Notes under the pieces: generated by a model
The model's input: only the letters and a program-made list of their open reading frames with translations
Database searches by the model: none
Told to the model about the DNA's origin: nothing
Origin: Sperchopsis tessellata
Lineage: Eukaryota > Arthropoda > Insecta > Coleoptera > Hydrophilidae
Assembly (NCBI GenBank): GCA_033557685.1
Contig: JAWQRN010000392.1
Coordinates: forward strand, 1-30,303
Reading direction: 5' to 3'
DNA length: 30,303 nucleotides
Program-made: the position numbers and the translations under genes
Shown: one piece after another, positions 20,822 through 29,535 of the stretch
How positions within the stretch are numbered: position 1 is the first letter of the stretch
Layout of the letters: every line of letters starts with the position of its first letter

Positions 20822-21346
20822 GTACCATTTGATTTTCTAAATATTGACAATTTTTTTTTAATTATTTTTTTATTATATTTCCAATTTCCAAAAATAAACA
20901 TGATTCAATTGTAAAACGTACTAAAGATATGAATGTAATTATTTTACTGCAACAGTCTATACTTAATCCAATTACTTTAATAGAAATATCGCTATTTGCA
21001 TGATAAGTTTGATAATCTCGTGTTTCTTTAATCACATGTGTGGAAAACACGCTTCCCGAGTGTCTCAAATTTCTAAGTTGTTTACTATAATGCTATTAAA
21101 ATATAAAGCACATTCACAAACAGCTGCAATACACATTAAATGTCGACAAATAGCAGAGGTAAAGAAAATTTGTGTATAAGTAGAGCTTGCTTCAGATAAC
21201 TCTACAAACAGACTTGCACATAAAAATACTTTAATAGAAAATAACTTAGTTGCATGTGTCCCTAGACACCTTATTCAGTGCACAGACCTGATAAAAGGCG
21301 TAGACATATTTTACTTCTTAAATAATATCGCAACAAACAAAAAATA
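20822..21346. other. Intron after unit 14
   Basis: AT-rich and without exon relics. From about 21120 on it may already belong to the non-LTR element that is clear further downstream. Confidence 0.4.
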
Positions 21347-23220
21347 ATGTCTGTGGAACAATTAAAACTTAAAATATCAACAGGTGGTTCAGTCCAAGGG
21401 CCTAAGCAGGTAGTTTTAGTAAACTTTGTTAGTCAATTACTACCAAACCATATCCAATCCAGTACCGAAAATATTTTAAATATGGTCTCTCAATTCATTG
21501 GTGCCCTAATAGAGATAAAATATATTGAAAATTGTGGAGAAACATCTCACAAACAACTCACATCTAATCATTATCAATTTTATAAAAAAACAAAACATTA
21601 AAAGAATAATAGAAGAATGTAACGTTTCTTTTAAAATGGCAGAAGGTGTAACTCCACCTACAATCTTACCACACAAGACATTTAATAGTCTATATTTCAT
21701 CATTAAAGATGGGTGGTAAAAGAGTTCGGTCCAATAAGCTTAGATGGTAATGAATTGATAAAAATATTCTCACTAGTGGAATTAGATAAATCAATTAAAT
21801 TATCCAATAACATTTCTCCAGGCATAGATAACATTACTTATTCTATGATTCGTTTCTATCTTACCCAAGCAAAAATTATTCTTTTGTCCACTTTTAATCG
21901 CATGTGAACTAAGGAGAGTATTGTTTGTTTATTTGTTTATTTAACGTCGACCTATTTCCGCTGCTATGGCAAATCACCGACGCCAGGGATTAGGCACCCT
22001 CACCTGAGAATTTTGCCGCATCCAGTGTTCCAACTGAATAGTGGTCCCAATATTGAAACCAAATGATGTAAACTCATACAAATCAACATCCCTATTGTTC
22101 TGCTTCACTAAAAAAATGTTGGTTACATAACAATAACAATTTACCAAACGATCAGTTTTGTTTTTAGGTATGAGTTAGATTGTCGCTATCACAGATATTA
22201 TATGAGAGTTCAAATAAGTTTTTCAAATAATAATTGCTTAGATGCAATTTTTTTTATGTAAAATCGACTAACATCAACTTATGTATAATCTTGAGATTAA
22301 TGGAAATCATTAAAAATGGACCAAGAATGATCTTTTTTAACTTGCCCCACTGATAAATCCTAAGTCCAATATTATGTGATATAATATACTCATGATTTAC
22401 ATCAAATGGGATTCAATAATACATCTTCTTTAATACAGTATGCTGATGATTTTTGCGTTTACACCCCATCAAAAATATTTTTTATCAGTTACTGCCAACT
22501 TAGATCAGCCGATAGTTTTCATGTGGACACGGTTGTTTAACAACAGCTTAGGACTTTTTATGAATATCTCATGTGTTATATTCTTTTCACAGCATCGGGT
22601 TATCCCATAAGTTCTGCGGCATATAATTTTGTATAAGAACGTCTCTTGAGTATTTAAGACTTGGAATAGATTATAAATTTGACACAACCACATAACTAAA
22701 ACTGCCTTAAAATGTGAAAGATTTCCAAATATTTTACATCATCTTGCAAAACAGCTCTTCATCATCTGGATATGGAAGGGCTTTATTTTGGATTATAAAG
22801 CCCTTCACCTTTGCATAGGTGTGATTTACATTAAGACATTGAAACCACCATTATAATTTAGAAGAAAAATATTTCAGTTTAAATTTTTCCTTAAACTAAA
22901 AAGTTGTCTCGACCTGACCAATAAATATTGAGTTAAAGAAAGGTTGCCTCCTTCAGCGGAAGCTTTTACAAATAGGGCAACCTTAAACCAAAGAACCTAA
23001 CCTTAACAAAAAGTTGTTTCAAAGATTTTATTACAGATGGTCATCAGTTAAATTTGTATATGCTAATTTCTCCAAAACTGCCGAAGGTTGTGGTTGTGCA
23101 ATGTACGATCCAGGAATACATCATAACATCTTAATTAAAATGGGTGTCATGCCATCCATATTTTCAGCAGAAACTACCGTGATAGCAGAAGCCTCGAGAT
23201 ATGGATGGTATAGATTTTAA
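21347..23220 (+). mobile_element. Non-LTR retrotransposon remnant (I/jockey-like), RT and RNase H pieces
   Basis: Three ordered pieces on the + strand. At about 21780-21905 the frame NISPGIDNITYSMIRFYL matches the conserved SxPGxDGI..MIK segment of I/jockey reverse transcriptases. At about 22335-22470 a decayed motif B region leads to QYADDFCVYTP, the catalytic YADD at 22439-22450. At about 23060-23200 the frame TAEGCGCAMYDPG and IFSAETTVIAEA matches the RNase H domain found in the I clade. Between the pieces lie frameshifts and a dispersed repeat (21951-22030). The start at 21347 is an open frame without a clear match, so the left limit is uncertain. Inactive. Confidence 0.65.
21951..22030. 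repeat. Dispersed repeat, copy 2
   Basis: Second copy of the repeat at 19844-19920, in the same orientation, lying inside the non-LTR remnant between two RT motifs. It is either an insertion into the older element or an accidental neighbour after deletion. Confidence 0.7.
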
Positions 23221-23438
23221 TCCTCAACGGGTTGTCGCTAGGTTGGACTCACTCGCTTAGCTAGCACATAAGTAGTGTTGAAGTGAGTTGAAGTTTATTG
23301 TAGGATTAAAAACAATGAAATTGTCAACAAACTTGACAGAGACGGTAAAACTTGGTGTTGTCCATAGTCCAAAAATCATACGAAGTTAAGGCAAACACTG
23401 GTATTCTATTTATTGAGATTATAAATGCTATACATTAG
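23221..23438. other. Short unassigned intron stretch
   Basis: Lies between the RNase H piece and the exon relic. No recognised feature; it may be the tail of the retroelement. Confidence 0.4.
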
Positions 23439-23575
23439 CTCCATTTGAATTTGGTGAAAAAAGTGAATTCTGAAGATATGTTTGCTTTTATCTGTGCTGT
23501 TAACAAATTAGATTTCCTTATTAATATTACCTGGCTTTTAAATGGAATTCTTATTTATAAATATGTACTCAGTAT
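23439..23575 (+). pseudogene. Dscam1: Relic of a Dscam1 Ig7 exon (5' half only), unit 15
   Basis: Starts after TACATTAG with APFEFGEK, lacking the first few codons. Separate frames then match FICAVNKLDFL (B strand with Cys) and INITWLLNGIL (C strand with Trp). The match ends near 23560-23575. The D-G strands and the donor are missing, and the next intact exon starts 92 nt later. A TGA in the A'-B region and frameshifts confirm decay. Confidence 0.7.
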
Positions 23576-23666
23576 AATATTTCGTTATCAGTTCTTCTCT
23601 TTTTGCGTTTGAAAATGTAAAACTTTTACTTGTTATTGATTATTGTCCATTGTTTGACCATTTCAG

Positions 23667-23954
23667 TTCCTCCACAAATAACACCATTTGATTTTGCGGA
23701 AGGTCCTGCTAATTCTGGGGATATGATTTTGGTTAGTTGCATCGTCAATAAAGGCGACTTTCCTATTAACATCACCTGGACTTTAAACAATAGACCTATT
23801 AATACGTTTGAAGGTATCACAGTTTTAAATACAAACAAGCGTATAAGTCAACTAAGCATAGATTCGGTGCAAGCTGTCAATGCCGGTGAATATGTCTGTA
23901 CTTCAACAAATATTGCTGGCCAAGTTAGTCATACAGCTTTTTTACATGTAAATG
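23667..23954 (+). CDS. Dscam1: Dscam1 Ig7 alternative exon, unit 16 (group C)
   Basis: Full 288-nt phase 1-1 exon between ATTTCAG and AATG|GTAATT, the one donor with A at +4. It reads VPPQITPFDFAEGPANSGD, VSCIVNKGDFP (Cys 25), INITWTLNNRP (Trp 38), NTNKRISQLSIDSVQAVNAG and EYVCTSTNIAG (Cys 78), ending LHVNG. The usual G of PFDFG is Ala here. It is nearest to units 12 and 17. ATTCCA lies 81 nt downstream at 24035-24040. Confidence 0.88.
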
Positions 23955-24265
23955 GTAATTTCTTTGTTTGATGGTGTATATTTATATATTTTTATTTATT
24001 TGGTCATCCACACAACCAACCTTCTTTAAACCCTATTCCAGTGTTTAATTAATATTATTTAAGTTTGACTGTACCAAAAGAACATTTCTAGGTAATATCT
24101 CGGGGAAAATGTGATATCTATATTCGTAATTTTACAAGTATAGGATTAATGATATTTAAATATTGACCTGATTTGTTCTATAAGACATTAGTAATAGAGA
24201 TATGTTTTTAATGCACTTATTTGTATTTTAATTTACTTCATAAAAGTAACTGTATCGAATATGTA
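23955..24265. other. Intron between unit 16 and the mariner element
   Basis: AT-rich with a C-rich patch (24004-24040) that includes ATTCCA. Ends at the TA target dinucleotide (24264-24265). Confidence 0.5.
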
Positions 24266-25182
24266 TTGGGAGTACAAACTAGTTCGTTCCGTTTTAAAAA
24301 GATAGCTCTGGCTTTATATCGCTTTGAGTTTCATAAAAAATCTTGTTTTTTACTGAATTGAATATGTCGAATTTTGCGTTAACTCAGCAGCATTTGCGGG
24401 AGGTTTTAGTTTTCTGCATTAATTGGAAGAAAAGTGCAGCTGAAGCGCATCGAATGCTTGTGGAAGTTTATGGTGACAATGCTCCAACTGATAAATCATG
24501 TAGGGAATGGTTTTGACGTTTTAAGAATGGTAATTTCAGTGTGAAGACTAACCTCGCTCTGGATAGCCAAAAAAATTCAATGACAATTGGAGGCATTACT
24601 CGATGAAGATCCAACTCAATCGCAAAAGGAGCTTGCAGATACATTGGGAGTGACTCACCAAGCAGTTTCCGTTCAATTGCAACATTTAAAAGCAAGGCAA
24701 TTGGGTTCCTCATGAACTGAAACTGAGAGACGTTGAAAGGCGATTTTTTTCTTGCAAGCAGCTGATTGAAATGCAAAAAAATAAAGGTATTTTACATCGG
24801 ATAGTGACTGGAGATGAGAAATGGATATTCTTCGATAACCCCAAGAAGAAAAAGGTCATGCTGTGTATCTGGTGGGGTGTATTATGAGCTGCTAGAACCT
24901 GGCAAATCCATTACGGGCGATCGGAATAGGCTACACTTGATTCGTTTGAGCCGTGCATTATGAGAAAAACGGCCGGAATATGAGCAAAGACATGACAAAG
25001 TTATTCTTCTTCATGACAATGCTCGCCCTCATGTCGCAAAAGTCGTAAACAAATATTTGGAAACGCTCAAGTGGGATATTTTACCACACCCGCCGTATTC
25101 TCCGGACATTGCTCCTTCTGATTACTGGTTGTTCTGCATTTTTGACAACAAAAAAACAGACCAAACTAATTTGTGCTCCCAA
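24266..25182 (+). mobile_element. Internally deleted mariner element with both terminal inverted repeats
   Basis: The left end TTGGGAGTACAAACTAGTTC and the right end, reverse complement TTGGGAGCACAAATTAGTTT, are inverted repeats flanked by TA (24264-24265 and 25183-25184). Inside, a transposase-like frame starts at ATG 24364 with a helix-turn-helix part (QQHLREVLVFC, AAEAHRMLVE) and TGA at the end of CREWF. Later frames hold a second HTH (DTLGVTHQAVS), the first catalytic Asp in IVTGDEKWIF (about 24805), HDNARPHVAK with the second Asp (about 25020) and YSPDIAPSDYWLF with the third (about 25110). The sequence jumps straight to the right repeat after this, so the C-terminus and about a quarter of a usual 1.2-1.3-kb element are lost. 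Multiple stops show it is non-autonomous. It resembles the mellifera/irritans part of the family. Confidence 0.85.
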
Positions 25183-25750
25183 TAATATGGAAAAAACTCT
25201 GTTTAAGCAATACATTTCTCAAATTTATTAGACATGCAATAAAAACTAAAGAATTTATAGAGATTTTTTATCACTAGTTTAATATTTTATTTTTGATAAA
25301 TTTGTGCAAAAATCAAATCAAATTGGCTATATTTTAGTTGTGATGATTATTTATCTGCCCCACGGGTGGTACTAATAGTGGAAATTAAAATATCAGTTCA
25401 ATTTTGAATGTCTTTTGTAAATATGATATTTTTAAATAGCGACGATGGTCCATATTGCGATATAAAGAGTAAAATTCACATCCCAACTTGCAATAATCTT
25501 TAACATATCCAACTTTCTGATTCGCTCCTAATTTAACTACCATTGAATGAAAATAAGTTATTAAACAGGATGAACAATTTAAAGTTAAAAATGGCAAATA
25601 TTAATTAATTAATAACTATGTAAATGTAATAGCATTGTAAAAGAAATTAAACATATTAAATTATACTCACACTTGTTGACTTACAACTGCTTGTTTAGAA
25701 ATTAAAACTAAACACTATAGAACCTAAAATTATTTAAATTTATATTATAG
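25183..25750. other. Intron between the mariner element and unit 17
   Basis: AT-rich. A minus-strand open frame at 25597-25385 has no recognised similarity. Ends with ATATTATAG. Confidence 0.45.
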
Positions 25751-26038
25751 TTCCACCTCAGATTACTCCATTCGAATTTGGTGATGAATCTATAAATTTT
25801 GGTGAAATGGCATCTGTAATTTGTGCTGTTAGCAGAGGGGATTTTCCAATCAATATAACTTGGTCTCTAAACGGTGGCCTAATAAATGAATTTGATGGTA
25901 TTACCATACTTCGAACAAATAAACGAATCAGCCAATTAAGTATAGACTCCGTACAAGGACTTAATACTGGAGAATACGTGTGTTTAGCTGAAAACATTGC
26001 AGGAAATGCATTCCATTCAGCATATCTACATGTAAATG
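25751..26038 (+). CDS. Dscam1: Dscam1 Ig7 alternative exon, unit 17 (group C)
   Basis: Full 288-nt phase 1-1 exon between ATTATAG and AATG|GTACCA. It reads VPPQITPFEFGDESINFGE, VICAVSRGDFP (Cys 25), INITWSLNGGL (Trp 38), LRTNKRISQLSIDSVQGLNTG and EYVCLAENIAGN (Cys 78), ending LHVNG. It shares AENIAGN with unit 3. An A run and a 36-nt AT microsatellite lie 26-73 nt after the donor, where other exons carry pyrimidine motifs. Confidence 0.88.
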
Positions 26039-26064
26039 GTACCAATAATATTTACCTGTTAAGG

Positions 26065-26073
26065 AAAAAAAAA

Positions 26074-26111
<38 letters not shown>
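26065..26111. repeat. Poly(A) and (AT)n microsatellite
   Basis: A run of A at about 26065-26074 is followed, after a G, by alternating AT from 26076 to 26111. It is a simple-sequence expansion in the intron just after unit 17 and likely variable in length between individuals. Confidence 0.9.
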
Positions 26112-26115
<4 letters not shown>

Positions 26116-26230
26116 CAAAAAATTGATATTTCAGTTTCTTTCTATTTTTGAAATGTTTTAATTAGTATTTTTAAATCCTGTTTGTACCTATCCTTCTAGT
26201 ATTTGCTATTTTAAAATAATTTTATTTATT

Positions 26231-26466
26231 ACCTTTCGCCACTCTAATTTCCCCATTTAAATTTGGAAAAAATCTGATAATATTAGTAAGTTGTATAGTC
26301 AATAAAGCAAATAAAGGAATATAAATATATTTTAGGTATTAAATGTAAAATCCATTAATACTTTCAATTAACTATATATTCCGTAAAAGCTGAAAATGCA
26401 GACTTTAACTGTACTGCATAAAATAGGGCTAGACAAATTATTAATTCTGCATTTAAACATGTAATT
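26231..26466 (+). pseudogene. Dscam1: Strongly decayed Dscam1 Ig7 exon, unit 18 (group C)
   Basis: Group C similarity is visible at DNA level in order: CCCCATTTAAATTTGG at 26251 (A strand), TTAGTAAGTTGTATAGTCAA at about 26283 (B strand with its Cys codon), AAAAGCTGAAAATGCAGACT at about 26384, and AACTGTACTGCATAAAATAG (F strand Cys). The end is near CATGTAATTTTAA. Neither acceptor nor donor is convincing, and stops occur in all frames. This is the oldest relic in the array. Confidence 0.6.
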
Positions 26467-26820
26467 TTAATGTTATTTTTTGTATGAATATTGAACTCTG
26501 TCTTCTTAATTTTACTTGCATACATAAATATAATTATATGTAAATGAAATATGCTATATAAGTGTGGTATATATACAGCTGTTTCCAACACATCCACATT
26601 AATAAATATTGCTATCACTATTGTAATGCATTCTTTATTGTTAGTATTTTAATTTTGATTCCTGTTGTCATTAAAAATAATTGAAATATATTTGATGTAA
26701 TTGTTAATGTTAAAAGTAATTTAAAAAAATAATTGGTGTACGATTGAGGCCTGCATCATAATGTTAACGATTACACATTTCGCCACAAAGTATTCAATAT
26801 ATTTTATTATATCGTTATAG
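26467..26820. other. Intron between units 18 and 19
   Basis: AT-rich, nothing recognised. Ends with ATCGTTATAG, the acceptor of unit 19. Confidence 0.5.
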
Positions 26821-27108
26821 TTTTACCAAAACTGGTACCATTTAGTTTTGGTGATGAACCATTGAATAGTGGAGATTCAGCAACAGCACAGTGCAGCATT
26901 TCATCTGGTAAAATGCCAGTGAAGTTCTCTTGATTTTTAAATGGTGAACCAATTATAAGCAGTGAAGGAATTAATATTGGCTCTTTTGGGAAAAAAGTTT
27001 CAGTTTTAACAATAGATAATTTGGATGAGACTCATGCAGGAAACTATACTTGCCTGGGCCAAAATATTGCTGGATTGGCGAGCTACACTACAGAATTAAT
27101 TGTTAAGG
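26821..27108 (+). pseudogene. Dscam1: Dscam1 Ig7 exon with TGA at the invariant Trp, unit 19 (group D)
   Basis: Exactly 288 nt, phase 1-1, between CGTTATAG and AAGG|GTACTT. All of it fits group D: VLPKLVPFSFGDEPLNSGD, AQCSISSGKMP (Cys 25), SFGKKVSVLTIDNLDETHAG and NYTCLGQNIAGL (Cys 78), ending LIVKG. The single lesion is codon 38, TGA (26931-26933), exactly where every relative has TGG for the Ig core Trp. There is no other stop or frameshift. It could be a very young pseudoexon, a poison exon that triggers decay of the transcript, or an exon restored by RNA editing (UGA to UGG), which is only a hypothesis. A sequencing error is also possible. Confidence 0.85.
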
Positions 27109-27464
27109 GTACTTTGAAAATTAATTTGCAGCGTGCATTAATTTGTCTTTAACTTCATTTTCTTACACTTAATTGATCTTTCCAAAAATGTTTGCTTTAA
27201 TCCTCTTAAGTGATCTATGACTAGTTCAAAGTTTTACAATTAAATTTAACAGTAATATTGTTAGTAAAAGTACACTATCTCAGGTTCAAAATGACAGTAA
27301 TATAAAAGAATTATTTATTACTACTGCTGTAGTCTCTGTAATTTCGATATTATGAGCGGACAGCACATTATTTCTATTTAAATGATTCATTATCTTAATG
27401 TTAATATTTAAGTAGGTTAAATGTTTATATCGGCAGCTAATTTTTCTATTACTTATATTCTTAG
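27109..27464. other. Intron between units 19 and 20
   Basis: 356 nt, AT-rich. No ATTCCY motif is found in the usual window and no other feature is recognised. Ends with TATTCTTAG. Confidence 0.5.
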
Positions 27465-27752
27465 TACTACCTAAATTGATGCCATTTAGTTTTGGCGATG
27501 AACCATCCAACAGTGGAGACTCTTCAACTGTCCAGTGTAGTCTTTCATCTGGAGATATGCCAGTAAAATTTTCATGGTTTTTAAATGGGGTACTGATCAA
27601 TATGATAGAAGGAATCAACATTGCATCATTTGGAAAGAAAACTTCAGTTTTAAGCATTGATAATTTAGATGAAACGCATGCAGGAAATTATACATGCCTT
27701 TCTCAAAATGCCGCAGGGTTATCCAGTTTTACCGCTGAGTTAGAGGTCAATG
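27465..27752 (+). CDS. Dscam1: Dscam1 Ig7 alternative exon, unit 20 (group D)
   Basis: Full 288-nt phase 1-1 exon between ATTCTTAG and AATG|GTACAC. Its first two bases are TA, still Val after an upstream G. Group D signature: VLPKLMPFSFGDEPSNSGD, VQCSLSSGDMP (Cys 25), KFSWFLNGV (Trp 38), SFGKKTSVLSIDNLDETHAG and NYTCLSQNAAGL (Cys 78). The basic-rich KGD segment after the B strand of groups A-C is SGD here. NYT creates a glycosylation sequon at the F strand. ATCCCTAACTATCCC at 27814 is a variant of the downstream pyrimidine element. Confidence 0.88.
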
Positions 27753-28638
27753 GTACACACGAGTTATAAAATGCTTTCAATTTCTTTACTTTGTTCAATT
27801 ATTTATTTCTTAAATCCCTAACTATCCCTTATTTAAATAAATAAAATTTAAACAGAAATAAACTAAGTTATATGTTCTTCACTAGTTGTCACAATTTTAA
27901 ACGCAAAATTAAATCTTACCAAATCAGGAAATCTTCCATATATGTACATATAGATCAATTTAATATGATTAAATGTAAGTTTAAACATCGATCCTACATA
28001 ATAATGTATTTATATACTACAAATAATTTCTTATATAGTTGCACACTTTATGAATGGTACTTTCTGAATAATTTACTTTAAATCTAAACCACTAGAGAAA
28101 ATAATATTCATTACAGTCTGTAATATCTGAGAAATTAATTGTTAATGTAATATGTTCCAAGTTGAAATGTGCAACAGTGTGATGATGTCATCAATATGTA
28201 GTAGACGCTGTAATGACCGTACCGTTAGCCAGAAATGTGGATACCTCAGTCATTTGAGTTGGTACATCCATGGTATATCTACTTTTCATATCTATTTACA
28301 TCCATAGTATGTCCACTTGGTCTCTACTTTTGATTTAGGGTTGATAGACGTGTGTTTGACTCCATATTATATCCCAGTAGATCCACATGTGTATATCCAA
28401 GTACATCCATACATATCCATTCAGATTTACACCACTTAGTGGTACGCCTGTCGGCTAATTTTCCGCTAAAATCACACAATCAGAATTTTGTGTTTCTAAA
28501 GGAAGTATGATGGCAATATAAGTTTCAAGGTATGCTCCTCTTAGTTGAAAAAGCCATCTTTAGACTGGCACAGAATTTTTATTTAATACTGATCAGAAAC
28601 CTCTTCTGTCTCTAGTTTATTTTCTTTTATTTTATTAG
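27753..28638. other. Intron between units 20 and 21 with an ACATCCA-rich tract
   Basis: 886 nt. The first part holds ATCCCTAACTATCCC (27814). The tract 28262-28430 is less AT-rich and repeats ACATCCAT-like words (28264, 28298, 28403) with related GTCCAC and ATCCAC. No relic exon is seen. Ends with TTTTATTAG. Confidence 0.5.
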
Positions 28639-28926
28639 TTCTACCCAAAGTGACACCCTTTATTTTTGGAGATGAACCTTCCAACAGTGGTGATTCTGCC
28701 ACTGTACAATGCAGTATATCATCTGGGGATATGCCAATAAAATTTTCATGGTTTTTTAATGAAAAACCAATCATCAATACAGATGGAGTAAACATTGCTG
28801 CATTTGGAAAAAAAACATCTGTACTTAGCATTGATAATTTGGCTGAAATACATGCAGGAAACTATACTTGTTTGGTTCAAAATGTAGCTGGCCTTGCAAG
28901 CTATTCAGCAGAGTTGGTTGTTAAGG
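28639..28926 (+). CDS. Dscam1: Dscam1 Ig7 alternative exon, unit 21 (group D), last in the window
   Basis: Full 288-nt phase 1-1 exon between TTTATTAG and AAGG|GTACTT. It reads VLPKVTPFIFGDEPSNSGD, VQCSISSGDMP (Cys 25), KFSWFFNEKP (Trp 38), AFGKKTSVLSIDNLAEIHAG and NYTCLVQNVAGL (Cys 78), ending LVVKG. It shares the last codon AAG and the start of the intron (GGGTACTTTGA) with unit 19, which marks them as sisters. No further exon-like sequence follows for 1.4 kb, so it may be the last alternative before the next constitutive exon. Confidence 0.88.
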
Positions 28927-29178
28927 GTACTTTGACGTAATTTTATAAGTTTGATTTTGATGGTCTAATTTCTTCTAAATCTTGTTTTTTTTTTCTATTT
29001 ATTTCTCATATTTTTTAACCTTTGTGGTCCACCTATTATACAATTATTGTTATGCATTCTAGAAATATGTTTTAGTTAATTGAATTACGATTTTAGATCT
29101 AATTGCAGAATAAGTATTATATGCAGAGTAGAGTAGAGTATATACACAAACTTCCTATTAATTTCGATATGTCTCATA
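28927..29178. other. Intron after the last alternative exon
   Basis: AT-rich with a T-rich tract (28986-29020) followed by CCTTTGTGGTCCACC (about 29020). No coding content. Confidence 0.5.
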
Positions 29179-29535
29179 ATTAAACATGTAATGGGGGAAG
29201 GTCTGGAAAGCAATCTACCAACTATCTTTAAATGTTTAGTGATAATCTAGTCGACCGGTTTCGAGGCATCGTGCCTCATCTTCAGGACAAACTAATTAAT
29301 CAAGACAATAATGAACAAATGAGAAAATGTATCGAGCCAAAAAGCAAATACATCTGTTGCGTTGCTTTTTGACTACATACATTTTCTCATTTGTTCATTA
29401 TGGTATTGTCTTGAATAACTAGTTGGTCCTGAAGATGAGGCGTGATACCTCGAAACCGATCGACTGGATTATCACTAAACATTTATAGATAGTTGATCGT
29501 TTCATTTCTGGACCTTCCCCTATTATATGTTTAAT
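29179..29535. repeat. 357-bp foldback (palindromic) element
   Basis: The left arm from ATTAAACATGTAATGGGGGA is the near-complete reverse complement of the right arm that ends CCCCTATTATATGTTTAAT. The arms meet around AAAAAGCAA...TTGCTTTTT (29339-29370). They contain a CTGAAGATGAGGC / CGAAACCG pair, words often seen in dispersed repeats of invertebrates. No open frame of note is present. Arm length is about 170 nt, so the transcript could form a long hairpin. Confidence 0.88.

Noticed and set aside
25758..26045. Antisense open frame over unit 17, and similar ones over units 1, 3, 7, 12, 16, 20 and 21
   Set aside because: They mirror the Ig7 exons, have no independent family features, and arise from the codon pattern of the sense strand.
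27872..28081. Plus-strand open frame with GAATGGTAC near 28052, resembling an exon end
   Set aside because: No Ig signature precedes it; only a short word matches the AATG|GTAC donor, so it is chance.
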